The notes under the pieces are model-generated. The model ran no database searches. It worked only from the letters and a program-made list of their open reading frames with translations, and was not told the DNA's origin. From Gelidibacter salicanalis (lineage in GTDB: Bacteria > Bacteroidota > Bacteroidia > Flavobacteriales > Flavobacteriaceae), in contig NZ_VORX01000002.1 of the NCBI RefSeq assembly GCF_007997285.1, positions 62,001 through 126,000 of the forward strand: a stretch of 64,000 nt of DNA, read 5' to 3'. The position numbers were made by a program, and so were the translations under genes. Shown here one piece after another: positions 53,690 to 61,578 of the stretch; position 1 is the first letter of the stretch, and every line of letters begins with the position of its first letter.

Positions 53690-54253
53690 ATGAAACACCA
53701 TATAAAAATTCTGATGTTTTTAGTTATCGTGTCTTGTCAAGAAAATAAAACTGTGATTCCTGAATCCATTGCATCTCATAAAGCTGCCGTTGCGTCCAAT
53801 AAGTCGACTATAAATACTTCCGATAGCGAGGCTTCTGAAACAAAGTTAACTAAAGAGCAGTTCATAGATTTTTTTCCGAACCAAATTGATGATTATAAAT
53901 TGATAGATGTATCCGTGTCCCTGGCCAGTGCGATGTATGTAATAGATAACAATTATAACGCTAGTATGACCTATAGTTTATAAGATGGGAATAGAAAAGG
54001 TTCGGCTAGAATCAGAAACTTTCACGATTCTTACAAGATTAAAGATTATGGTCCAAAAGGCACGGCGTATATTTATGAGGAACGTGACGGTTATAAAACC
54101 ATTGCTTTTATGCAGCCTAAAATTAAACGTAATAACATTGGGTTTGTATATAACAACCGGTTTAGAATTGACATAGAAGGTGCCGCCAATGTAGCAACCT
54201 TATGGAAGTATGCAAAATCAGGAAATTTAGAACAGTTAGAAATTTATAAATAA
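53690..54253 (+). pseudogene. Lipoprotein gene interrupted by an in-frame TAA
   Basis: From ATG at 53690 the frame encodes a lipoprotein signal (ILMFLVIVSC, Cys16) and a Ser/Thr-rich start, then stops at TAA 53981-53983. The same frame goes on without a break for 90 more codons to TAA at 54251, giving YGPKGTAYIYEER, FVYNNRFRIDIEG and VATLWKYAKSGNLEQL. The C-terminal part matches that of the gene at 55572 (RFYVTLEG, VEQLWNSINSNDL). I read it as one 187-residue gene with a nonsense codon. Confidence 0.75.
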
Positions 54254-54314
54254 AACGATAAGATTAAATTGATTGAAGACGACACTTCATAGGGTAATAA
54301 CCAAATAAGATATC

Positions 54315-54743
54315 ATGTTTACCAGCTTAACACAAATTCAAATTTCGGGGATATTGGCTTTGCTGGTGGCAACCCCCTTTTTGATAAAGTCTGTGCGCAA
54401 TTTATACTTCACAACAATTTCCAAACAATGGCCAAAAATCAGTGGCACGATTAAAGAAGTGTCGGATTTTGGGGTCAAACACAGGTTGTTGTATGAATAT
54501 ACGGTAAATAGAGCTACTTATAAAAGTACAAACATCTGCTATACAAATACCAATTCGCCAAAGCACAAAAATGCTAGGGAATTTGAAAAGAGATATACTT
54601 TAAATCAAATTGTAGATGTTTTTTATAATCCCAATAAACCAAATCAAGCGGTTTTAGAGCCAGGAAGAAAAGATGATCTTGTTTTTGCTATTTTAATGTT
54701 GAGTGTACTATTTGTGGGAGGTTGGGTAGCTGTATTTCAGTAA
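54315..54743 (+). CDS. DUF3592 domain-containing membrane protein
   Basis: This 142-residue protein has one helix at each end (about residues 12-30 and 122-140) and a central domain with SKQWPKISGTIKEVS and FYNPNKPNQAVLEPGRK, the pattern of DUF3592. The family has no known job. It lies among broken lipoprotein genes but is itself intact. Confidence 0.78.
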   Translation: MFTSLTQIQISGILALLVATPFLIKSVRNLYFTTISKQWPKISGTIKEVSDFGVKHRLLYEYTVNRATYKSTNICYTNTNSPKHKNAREFEKRYTLNQIVDVFYNPNKPNQAVLEPGRKDDLVFAILMLSVLFVGGWVAVFQ

Positions 54744-54847
54744 TTCTTTAATGAATGGAGCGATAGAACTTTCAAGCCGTAGGTACTATATAAAATGGAC
54801 TAAACACGATTCTCGATTTACAACACAACAAACTAAAAGCATGTTTT

Positions 54848-55423
54848 ATGAAAAATCTTCTGTTTTTATCAATTTGAATTGTGCTTTTTTCTTGCAAAGG
54901 AAATGGACAATCGACTGAAATTGGCCTAAAAAATAACGCAATTGAGGCTGATAGTAATGTTCCGTTTAGCGGAGATTACAATGATTTATTGACACTGGAA
55001 TTGGCATCTCAAATTACCAGTTTCGATCCTGAACAAGCACAAAAGATGCACACCATGAAAGGCATGCTTGGTGAAATGCTACGATATTATTGGGAGAATG
55101 GCAGAGAAAGACATAGGGAAGCCTCTACGCCAAACAGGAAAAATACTAAAATGACAGCGACTGATCTTGTTCAGATAAAGTGGGTGGATGATGAAGCGGA
55201 TATGGAATCTTTCTTAAATTTTATAGATCTCAAAGCGCATCCAGAATTAGTGGAAGTTAACGGCGTGGGTGACAACGCGTATTGGAATTCCAAAAAGCAG
55301 CTTCTAGAGGTGTATTATCATGGCGTTTCATTCACATTACAGGTCGATATGTCTAATGATGAAGCCGTGAATAAAGAAAAAACAATTGCATTGGCAAAAC
55401 TAATGATAAGTGAAAAATTGTAG
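54848..55423 (+). pseudogene. Lipoprotein gene with TGA in the signal peptide
   Basis: ATG at 54848 opens MKNLLFLSI, then TGA (54875-54877), then IVLFSCKGNGQ in the same frame. With the stop read through, this is a typical lipoprotein signal. The rest (FSGDYNDLLTLELASQITSFD, VNGVGDNAYWNS, VYYHGVSFTLQVDMSNDEAV) runs unbroken to 55423. The mature part may still be made from the GTG at 54881 with a cut-down signal. I could not name the family. A G to A change in TGG would explain the stop. Confidence 0.65.
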
Positions 55424-55571
55424 TGCTGTGTAGCATTCGTAAACAGATTATAAGGTATGACCTTCTCCCTTGGTGGATATTATCTCATAAAATCTAATAT
55501 CAATCGCTATAACAACTGTCAAGTCATTAAGCATTCTAAATGAGCAAACTAAGTTTCTAAAATAAAAAATC

Positions 55572-56208
55572 ATGAAAAATTTAATAAACCTAACGCTTGC
55601 AATATTGCTTTTAGCCTCTTGCAAGGACTCTCCAGAATCCTCATCCTCTAAAAATGCTAGAATAGTGGAAGGGGTTATGAACGAAGTCACCGGTAAGAAT
55701 GATCATATTAATGAGACCTATGATGTATTGTTGGTGGATTTAAGGGCTAAAACACCATTAACTGAAAAACAATTACTAGAGGCATTTCCGAAAACAAATA
55801 AAAAAGCTAAGTATTGGTACGAATGGCGATGATAGCGATGGACCTAAAATTATTGGAAGGCAACTTGTGGCTGGAACTTTTGGGGATGGGACTGTAAGGA
55901 AGGAGGTTTTAGATGCTGCAGACGAAAAAGCCACCGGCGCGATAATTCCACTAAAAATGTTGCATCTCAATACGATAAAGTCAGAAATGAACAATACTAT
56001 TCGCTATTCTAAAAAAGAGCGCAAAGGCATATTAACCTTTGGGACAGATCGCGATGCTGATACTAAAGCCGATTATCAAGCTGAACTTAGGTTTCTTTAC
56101 GACAATCGTTTCTATGTCACCTTAGAAGGGAAAGCGATGGATGTGGAGCAACTGTGGAACTCCATAAATAGTAATGATTTGAATGGTTTTAAAGCATATA
56201 ATACATAA
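55572..56208 (+). pseudogene. Lipoprotein gene with +1 frameshift at an A6 run
   Basis: The first part (55572-55832) encodes a lipoprotein signal (LAILLLASC, Cys17) and then LTEKQLLEAFP; it goes out of frame near 55800-55805 (six A). The +1 frame continues with SIGTNGDDSDGPKIIGRQLV and ends with RFYVTLEGKAMDVEQLWNSI and SNDLNGFKAYNT at 56208. Removing one A restores a protein of about 211 residues. Its C-terminus matches the gene at 53690, so the two are paralogues, both broken. Confidence 0.75.
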
Positions 56209-56255
56209 TAACTAAAAAAAAAAAGATTCACTAATCCTTAAAAAACAGAGAACCT

Positions 56256-56984
56256 ATGAAAAATATACTTATACTTTTGACCTTATTTTCGATTCAAATG
56301 AGTATGGCACAGCCTCTTGTTAAAGTTGAAAATCACACCTTGAATGCTATGGATTTGGTCCTATTCTCTTTTGGCATGGATCAGCCTATTTCCATAGGTA
56401 CCATTTCTAATACAGGCGAACTGCATTTTAATTTTCCAAAAGATTATAACTTTTTAACTGATGAGGTGACGGCAAATTATATGAATGATGCGGCTTATAC
56501 CTTATTTTCTAAATGTGATAATTTTTATGACATGCTCTCTGAAGATGAAAATATAAAATCTGCTGTTGGAGGCTATATATCTTTAAGTTCAAAAGATAAT
56601 CCATATGAGGGTCTGTTATTTATGGTTACAGATGAAAATATGGTGCCTTGGCTTGAGTCTGACGGTGCTATTGACGCGATTCTCGGATCCTATTTTGAAT
56701 TGGTGTATGTGGAATCTGAGTTTAATTATCAGGGAGATTGTTCCGCTACAGTCACCTATACGGACGATGATCCCCTAGTGACCACATACAGTTATAATTT
56801 GCATTTAAATCCTGGCTTTAATTTTATTGAATATAAAATTGAAAGTGTCGAGGAGCAAAACATTCCAAGCATGTATGAAGAAAATAAAATTGATAAAATT
56901 AAGAAGCCTACTAAAATAGCTGTGTCTTCATCTCAGTCTTCTGCGCCTAATGCAAAGTGGATTGGCAAGTACTTTTATAATTAG
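56256..56984 (+). CDS. Secreted hypothetical protein, paralogue A
   Basis: This 242-residue protein has a signal peptide (LILLTLFSIQMSMAQ) and a beta-rich body with PISIGTISNTGELHFNFP and a C-terminal segment LHLNPGFNFIEYKIE. I do not recognise a family. The next gene shares the plan GxIxxxGxIxLN and LNFKxGWNLVK, so the two are tandem paralogues. They lie at the end of the secreted-protein run below the HTCS gene. The genes touch (56984/56985). Confidence 0.65.
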   Translation: MKNILILLTLFSIQMSMAQPLVKVENHTLNAMDLVLFSFGMDQPISIGTISNTGELHFNFPKDYNFLTDEVTANYMNDAAYTLFSKCDNFYDMLSEDENIKSAVGGYISLSSKDNPYEGLLFMVTDENMVPWLESDGAIDAILGSYFELVYVESEFNYQGDCSATVTYTDDDPLVTTYSYNLHLNPGFNFIEYKIESVEEQNIPSMYEENKIDKIKKPTKIAVSSSQSSAPNAKWIGKYFYN

Positions 56985-57911
56985 ATGCTTATGAAACCGT
57001 ATAATCAAATTCTCGTCCTGTTGATGCTCATCCTAGGACACGCCACTATCGGTCAAACTCCGGAGCAACAAAAAATGATAGACAAAGCAACCAGAATGCG
57101 CGATAGTCTGATGGAATGTATCAATCTTGATGAGGTGATGCAGCAAGCTGAAGCTCAACAAAAAAGAATGGAGATGGATATAATTAAGACTGATAAAAGT
57201 AAGAATGCCAATGTTGTCACTGCAAAAAACAACGTGATATCTAGCACCAACAATAAAAAATTGGCCAACTGGAACCTTGGAGTTGCAGACCTCGTATTCA
57301 ATCATGGCTACGATGTTAGAAAAGATAAAGTCAATTTTGTTAAGGTTGGACTTATAGAAGCCGATGGTACAATTGTGCTGAATCCGTCGGAAAGGGTGCC
57401 AGATTTAAAACCTTTAAATAACTTTAAAAACAGCAATATATTTTATGATATCCATAACCCGGATGTGTATCAGTATACCAATGGAGAGACCGGGTTTAAA
57501 CTCAATTCATATCTGTTAGTGTACCAAGATGACCAAAAAATAGGAATGCTGACGATAGGAAATTCCGAGAAAGTAACCTTGAATTTAATAACTCCTGGGA
57601 ACTTGTATTTTGGTGACGAAGGGTATATGATGTCATGGGTTTATGTGGAAAAAGACTGTGCCATAAAAGCTAGTGAAGACTGGAAAGGCGATTTAAGCAA
57701 TACCAGTATACCATTAATTGTAGCAACCAATGTGAACTATGACTTAAATTTTAAAGCAGGTTGGAATTTGGTTAAAACGGAAGTTATCGGAACCTATCAT
57801 TTTCCAGAGGCACCAGAAGAGGATCGGTCCCGTTATAAAAAACACAGACATACTAGTGTTGCTGCTATTCCCAAGGATGCCACGTATTTCTTTAGATCTT
57901 CGTCCTATTAA
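56985..57911 (+). CDS. Secreted hypothetical protein, paralogue B
   Basis: This 308-residue protein has a signal peptide (ILVLLMLILGHATIGQ), a helical lysine- and glutamine-rich stretch to about residue 85, then a domain like that of paralogue A (VGLIEADGTIVLNPS, LNFKAGWNLVKTEVIG). The start may be 56985 or the second Met at 56991. The family is unknown to me. The run of secreted genes ends here, before yjbR. Confidence 0.65.
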   Translation: MLMKPYNQILVLLMLILGHATIGQTPEQQKMIDKATRMRDSLMECINLDEVMQQAEAQQKRMEMDIIKTDKSKNANVVTAKNNVISSTNNKKLANWNLGVADLVFNHGYDVRKDKVNFVKVGLIEADGTIVLNPSERVPDLKPLNNFKNSNIFYDIHNPDVYQYTNGETGFKLNSYLLVYQDDQKIGMLTIGNSEKVTLNLITPGNLYFGDEGYMMSWVYVEKDCAIKASEDWKGDLSNTSIPLIVATNVNYDLNFKAGWNLVKTEVIGTYHFPEAPEEDRSRYKKHRHTSVAAIPKDATYFFRSSSY

Positions 57912-57996
57912 TATTGATGCATTTAAGAACTACCTTAGTTCCATAAATTTATTAATTTTAAGCACGTTCAACCATTTAGTTTGAACTTATCCACAT

Positions 57997-58359
57997 ATGA
58001 ACATTGAACAACTCCGTCACTATTGCCTGAACAAAAAAGCGGTCACCGAAGATTTTCCTTTTGATGCGGATACCCTGGTGTTTAAAGTGATGGGAAAGAT
58101 GTACGCTTTAATCGGGTTGCGAAAATGGGAAGCAGGTGACAAATCCATTAATCTAAAATGTGATCCGGAGTATGCTGACGAATTGCGGGCAGCCTATGCC
58201 GCCATTCAACCTGGTTACCACATGAGCAAAAAACATTGGAACACCATCAACTTAACTTCAGATGAAGTCTCTCCAAAATTACTTTTCCAACTCATCGATC
58301 ATTCTTACGATATGGTAGTTAAAGGGATGCCTAAAAAGTTGCAGGATTCTCTCCATTAA
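57997..58359 (+). CDS. MmcQ/YjbR family protein
   Basis: This 120-residue protein has the YjbR pattern: MNIEQLRHYCLNKKAVTEDF, VFKVMGKMYALIGLRKWEA, KCDPEYADELRAAY and PGYHMSKKHWNTINL. It has a CyaY-like fold, and the function is poorly known although DNA binding has been suggested. It is an ordinary single gene in front of the heptamer array of phnA. Confidence 0.9.
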   Translation: MNIEQLRHYCLNKKAVTEDFPFDADTLVFKVMGKMYALIGLRKWEAGDKSINLKCDPEYADELRAAYAAIQPGYHMSKKHWNTINLTSDEVSPKLLFQLIDHSYDMVVKGMPKKLQDSLH

Positions 58360-58388
58360 AAGAGTATGTTTGTAACAAATATTTTTTT

Positions 58389-58430
58389 CAACAATCAACA
58401 ATCAACAATCAACAATCAACAATCAACAAT
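58389..58430 (+). repeat. Heptanucleotide array CAACAAT, six perfect copies
   Basis: The unit CAACAAT is repeated six times over 42 nt and ends 3 nt before the phnA start codon. It has the same unit length and position as the array before hemW, but a different sequence. Confidence 0.95.
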
Positions 58431-58433
58431 CCC

Positions 58434-59012
58434 ATGAGCGTTCTTCAAATGCTTCAAGATAGAAGCAACAATACTTGCGAACTGTGTGGTTCCAAAGAAA
58501 ATTTATCACAATATACCATTCCACCATCATTGAATGAAAATGTAGCCAATGATGTTTTGGTTTGTAAAACCTGTCTCGACCAAATAGAAGGTACTGTTGA
58601 CATGGACACTAACCATTGGCGTTGTTTAAATGACAGTATGTGGAATGAAAATGTGGCTGTGCAAATAATGGCTTGGCGCATGTTGCAGAGGATGCGTGCC
58701 GAAGGGTGGCCAAAAGATTTGGTAGACATGATGTATCTTGATGAGGAAGCATTAGCCTTAGCTCGGGCAACCGGTGAGCATGAAGATGAAGCTAACAAAA
58801 TTATCCATCGTGATGTGAATGGTGTGGTTTTAGAGCATGGAGATTCTGTAGTCCTCATCAAAGATTTAAAAGTAAAAGGATCCAGCATGGTAGCAAAACA
58901 AGGTACAGCAGTGCGTAATATCCGTTTGGATCATGAAAATGCGGAATATATTGAAGGCCGAGTAGATGGACAAAACATTGTTATCATTACGAAATATGTA
59001 AAGAAGTCATAA
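58434..59012 (+). CDS. PhnA domain-containing zinc-ribbon protein
   Basis: This 192-residue protein has an N-terminal zinc ribbon (CELCG near residue 14, VCKTC near 45) and a C-terminal PhnA domain with DVNGVVLEHGDSVVLIKDL, KVKGSSMVAKQGTAVRN and YIEGRVDGQNIVIITKYVKK. The longer N-terminus is typical of Bacteroidota PhnA-like proteins. Despite the name it is not proven to be part of phosphonate use. The heptamer array touches its start, and the 129-nt element follows its stop after 19 nt. Confidence 0.9.
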   Translation: MSVLQMLQDRSNNTCELCGSKENLSQYTIPPSLNENVANDVLVCKTCLDQIEGTVDMDTNHWRCLNDSMWNENVAVQIMAWRMLQRMRAEGWPKDLVDMMYLDEEALALARATGEHEDEANKIIHRDVNGVVLEHGDSVVLIKDLKVKGSSMVAKQGTAVRNIRLDHENAEYIEGRVDGQNIVIITKYVKKS

Positions 59013-59336
59013 CACTTCAACCAATACTTACAAAGAAGCCGTTTCAAAACTAATTGAAACGGCTTTTTTTATGTTTTTCTATCGGACAGCTGTCCGAGAA
59101 TAGTTCTCAAATATTCAACTCTCAGATAGGTTGTATACGTATTGAGACACATTCTTTTTTTTTTTTTTTTTCTTCTTCAATAAACCTGTAATTATCAACT
59201 AATTGAAGGTTTTTTTTTGTACATTTAACTCTCTCCACAACATGCCTATGCCTTTAAAATAAAGGCTCTTAACGATTGTCCTAAATCTTGGTTTTAAAAT
59301 TTGTAATTAATTTAAATTAACCAAAATTCAATTATT
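59013..59336. other. Gap of 324 nt behind phnA
   Basis: It holds copy 2 of the 129-nt element (59032-59160), a 17-nt T run that joins its end (59155-59171), and a weak AAACCT/AGGTTT hairpin with a T tract (about 59182-59218). The remaining 120 nt before the next gene are AT-rich, and I see no gene in them. Confidence 0.6.
59032..59160 (+). repeat. 129-nt palindrome-rich dispersed element, copy 2
   Basis: This copy runs in the sense of phnA: first AAGCCGTTTCAA-AACTAA-TTGAAACGGCTT, then the perfect palindrome CGGACAGCTGTCCG, then GAGAATAGTTCTC, and then a T tract. It is the reverse complement of 863-991 with about 11 substitutions and no gaps. The first hairpin with its T run can end phnA transcription. 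Confidence 0.88.
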
Positions 59337-60155
59337 ATGAAAACAATTAATAGATTTTTCGTGGTTTTGGCAATAGCGCTATTACTCAGCAACACTTCAA
59401 CTATTGCTCAAGAACAAACAAGGCCTGAATTTGTAACCATAACGACCATGCATTGGAATATGGACAATAAGGATTTTAAAATGGAGGATTGGAAAGCTGT
59501 AGAAAAGGAATTCTTAGATAAAATCACCATGAAGAATGAATATATAGCTGCTTCTTCTTTCTATTTACATCGCATGACGCCTGATAACACGGAGGTTGTA
59601 TACGTTCAGTCCTATCCTTCTTGGGAGGCTATAGGTGAGGCAGCTAAAAGAAACGCCGAACTTGCTAAGACCGCTTGGCCAGATGAAAACGCTAGGAAAG
59701 CATTTTTTAAGAAAAGAGATGCCTATTATTCGCCAATGCATTCTGATGAAATTTATGCAACCATGCCCAACGCTAAAACAATGACCGCAAAACCAACCAA
59801 AGATATGATATGCTATGTAAGAAAAGGACATTTTGCATATGGTGAAGGTGCCGACGAGGAATTTGATGCCACTTCAAAAGAGTATTTTGATAATGTGACC
59901 AATAAAAATGAATTTGTCAAAGCCTATTATCCAATGGCGCATGCATGGGGTTCAGACCGTACAGAGTTCCTTGAGGCTTTTTTTTTCGATTCTATGGCTG
60001 ATTTAGAGAGCATGTTCGATAGGGATACGGAATTATTTGAAGCCCATTGGAAGGATGAAGCTTCCCGAAAAAGTATGGGAGAAAAAGGGGCCAAATATTT
60101 TGATAATAGACATGGTGATTATATATACACCTATGTAGCAGGGCTTGCTAAATAA
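59337..60155 (+). CDS. Secreted protein with two duplicated dimeric alpha-beta halves
   Basis: This 272-residue protein has a signal peptide (VLAIALLLSNTSTIAQ). The body is two similar halves of about 110 residues: the first has EFLDKITMKNEYIAASSFYL and the second EYFDNVTNKNEFVKAYYPMA, each followed by a W/F-rich strand and a D(E/D)xxR helix. The pattern recalls antibiotic-biosynthesis-monooxygenase-type ferredoxin-like folds, but I cannot assign a function. It has a perfect terminator and stands alone. Confidence 0.7.
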   Translation: MKTINRFFVVLAIALLLSNTSTIAQEQTRPEFVTITTMHWNMDNKDFKMEDWKAVEKEFLDKITMKNEYIAASSFYLHRMTPDNTEVVYVQSYPSWEAIGEAAKRNAELAKTAWPDENARKAFFKKRDAYYSPMHSDEIYATMPNAKTMTAKPTKDMICYVRKGHFAYGEGADEEFDATSKEYFDNVTNKNEFVKAYYPMAHAWGSDRTEFLEAFFFDSMADLESMFDRDTELFEAHWKDEASRKSMGEKGAKYFDNRHGDYIYTYVAGLAK

Positions 60156-60571
60156 AATAAGAGCTTTCAAAACTTACAGACTTACTTTAATTAGTAAGTC
60201 TTTTTTTGTTTTTAAATTCTTCCGGACTTTATTACGTGACGGCTTTTAATTACCTGTTAAAGTTAGAGATATCATTGAAACTGGGCGCTTCAGCAATTGT
60301 AGAATCATTAGCTACTAACAAAAATCTGCTAGCATGTTCAAGTCGCAATTTATTTTGATTGAATTTTTTCCTGATGTTGCCTTCCATAAAATGCCCGTTT
60401 GGTTTTGGAATTTCAATTGGAAGGACTTTTACAACTCAGAAATAAGCAAATATTATTCGTTATGGTATCAAGTAAAGGTGAATATGATACTATAATATCA
60501 GTTTTGGATAAATCTCTATTGAATTTTTTAACCTCCGCCCTCTAAATTTACAGTATATAAAATTATAACTT
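60156..60571. other. Gap of 416 nt with terminator and possible gene remnant
   Basis: It contains the terminator at 60178-60207. On the minus strand, 60250-60435 is open for about 60 codons (LPIEIPKPNGHFMEGNIRKK, LEHASRFLLVANDSTIAEAP), and the +1 frame upstream is open too, so a decayed gene is possible. I do not recognise it. Confidence 0.4.
60178..60207 (+). terminator. Terminator after the duplicated secreted protein gene
   Basis: AGACTTACT and AGTAAGTCT form a perfect 9-bp stem with a 6-nt loop followed by seven T. Confidence 0.85.
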
Positions 60572-61486
60572 ATGAGCATTCAATGGAAGGGCATTATGCC
60601 AGCAGTCACAACCAAGTTCACTGATAACGATGAACTGGACTTAAAAAATTTCGAAATCAACATCAAAGCACAGTTGGATGCAGGTGTTCATGGTATTGTT
60701 CTGGGAGGAACTTTAGGTGAGGCGAGTACACTATCCGATCAAGAAAAACGAAAATTGACTACCGCCACGGTGGACATCGTTAAAGGCAAAGTTCCTGTGT
60801 TAATTAATATCGGAGAACAAACCACTACAAACGCCATTCTAGCTGCACAAAAAGCAGAGGAAGATGGCGCAAAAGGGTTGATGGTCTTGCCACCAATGCG
60901 TTATAAATCGGGAGATAGGGAGACTGTAGAGTACTTTAAAGCCATCGCCAATAATACGTCCTTACCTATTATGATTTACAATAATCCGGTAGACTATAAA
61001 ATTGAAGTGACTTTGGATATGTTTGAAGAACTGCTAAAATGTGATAATATTGAAGCGGTGAAAGAGTCTACCCGGAATATTACCAATGTGACACGAATCA
61101 AAAATCGTTTTGGCGACCGACTTAAAATAATGACTGGTGTGGATACAATAGCCCTGGAAAGTTTGATTATGGGAGCCGATGGTTGGGTAGCTGGTTTGGT
61201 TTGCGCTTTTCCAGCAGAAACTGTAGCGATATACGAACTTCAAAAGGCAGGTAAAATTAAAGAAGCCATTGAAATTTTTCGTTGGTTCATGCCTTTATTG
61301 GAGTTGGATATTATCCCTACATTAGTACAAAACATAAAATTAGCGGAAGTATATACAAATTTAGGCACTGAAAATGTTCGGGCGCCACGCTTGCCATTAG
61401 AGGGTGATGAACGCCAACACGTGATAAAGACCATTGAAGACGCCTTAAAAAACAGACCTACTCTTCCAGATTATAAAAACTTATAG
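60572..61486 (+). CDS. DapA-family lyase/dehydratase
   Basis: This 304-residue TIM-barrel protein has the DapA signature: GGTLGEASTLSDQEK near 45, MIYNNPVDY with the catalytic Tyr near 135, and EAVKESTRN with the Schiff-base Lys near 165. The next gene is an alpha-ketoglutarate-semialdehyde-type dehydrogenase. This pairing points to a catabolic dehydratase/deaminase, such as the pyrroline-4-hydroxy-2-carboxylate deaminase of hydroxyproline use, rather than lysine synthesis. The substrate is inferred from the pairing only. Confidence 0.85.
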   Translation: MSIQWKGIMPAVTTKFTDNDELDLKNFEINIKAQLDAGVHGIVLGGTLGEASTLSDQEKRKLTTATVDIVKGKVPVLINIGEQTTTNAILAAQKAEEDGAKGLMVLPPMRYKSGDRETVEYFKAIANNTSLPIMIYNNPVDYKIEVTLDMFEELLKCDNIEAVKESTRNITNVTRIKNRFGDRLKIMTGVDTIALESLIMGADGWVAGLVCAFPAETVAIYELQKAGKIKEAIEIFRWFMPLLELDIIPTLVQNIKLAEVYTNLGTENVRAPRLPLEGDERQHVIKTIEDALKNRPTLPDYKNL

Positions 61487-61578
61487 GATGCCTTATATAA
61501 AAGAGACGATAATAACACCACACATAAATATGGCATCGTAATAAGGGACATCAGGAATTAGGGCCAAAAAAAATAAGT

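Noticed and set aside
59155-59171. 17-nt T run as a phase-variable tract
   Set aside because: It lies 165 nt before the next start and is in no gene, so there is no support for a switch.
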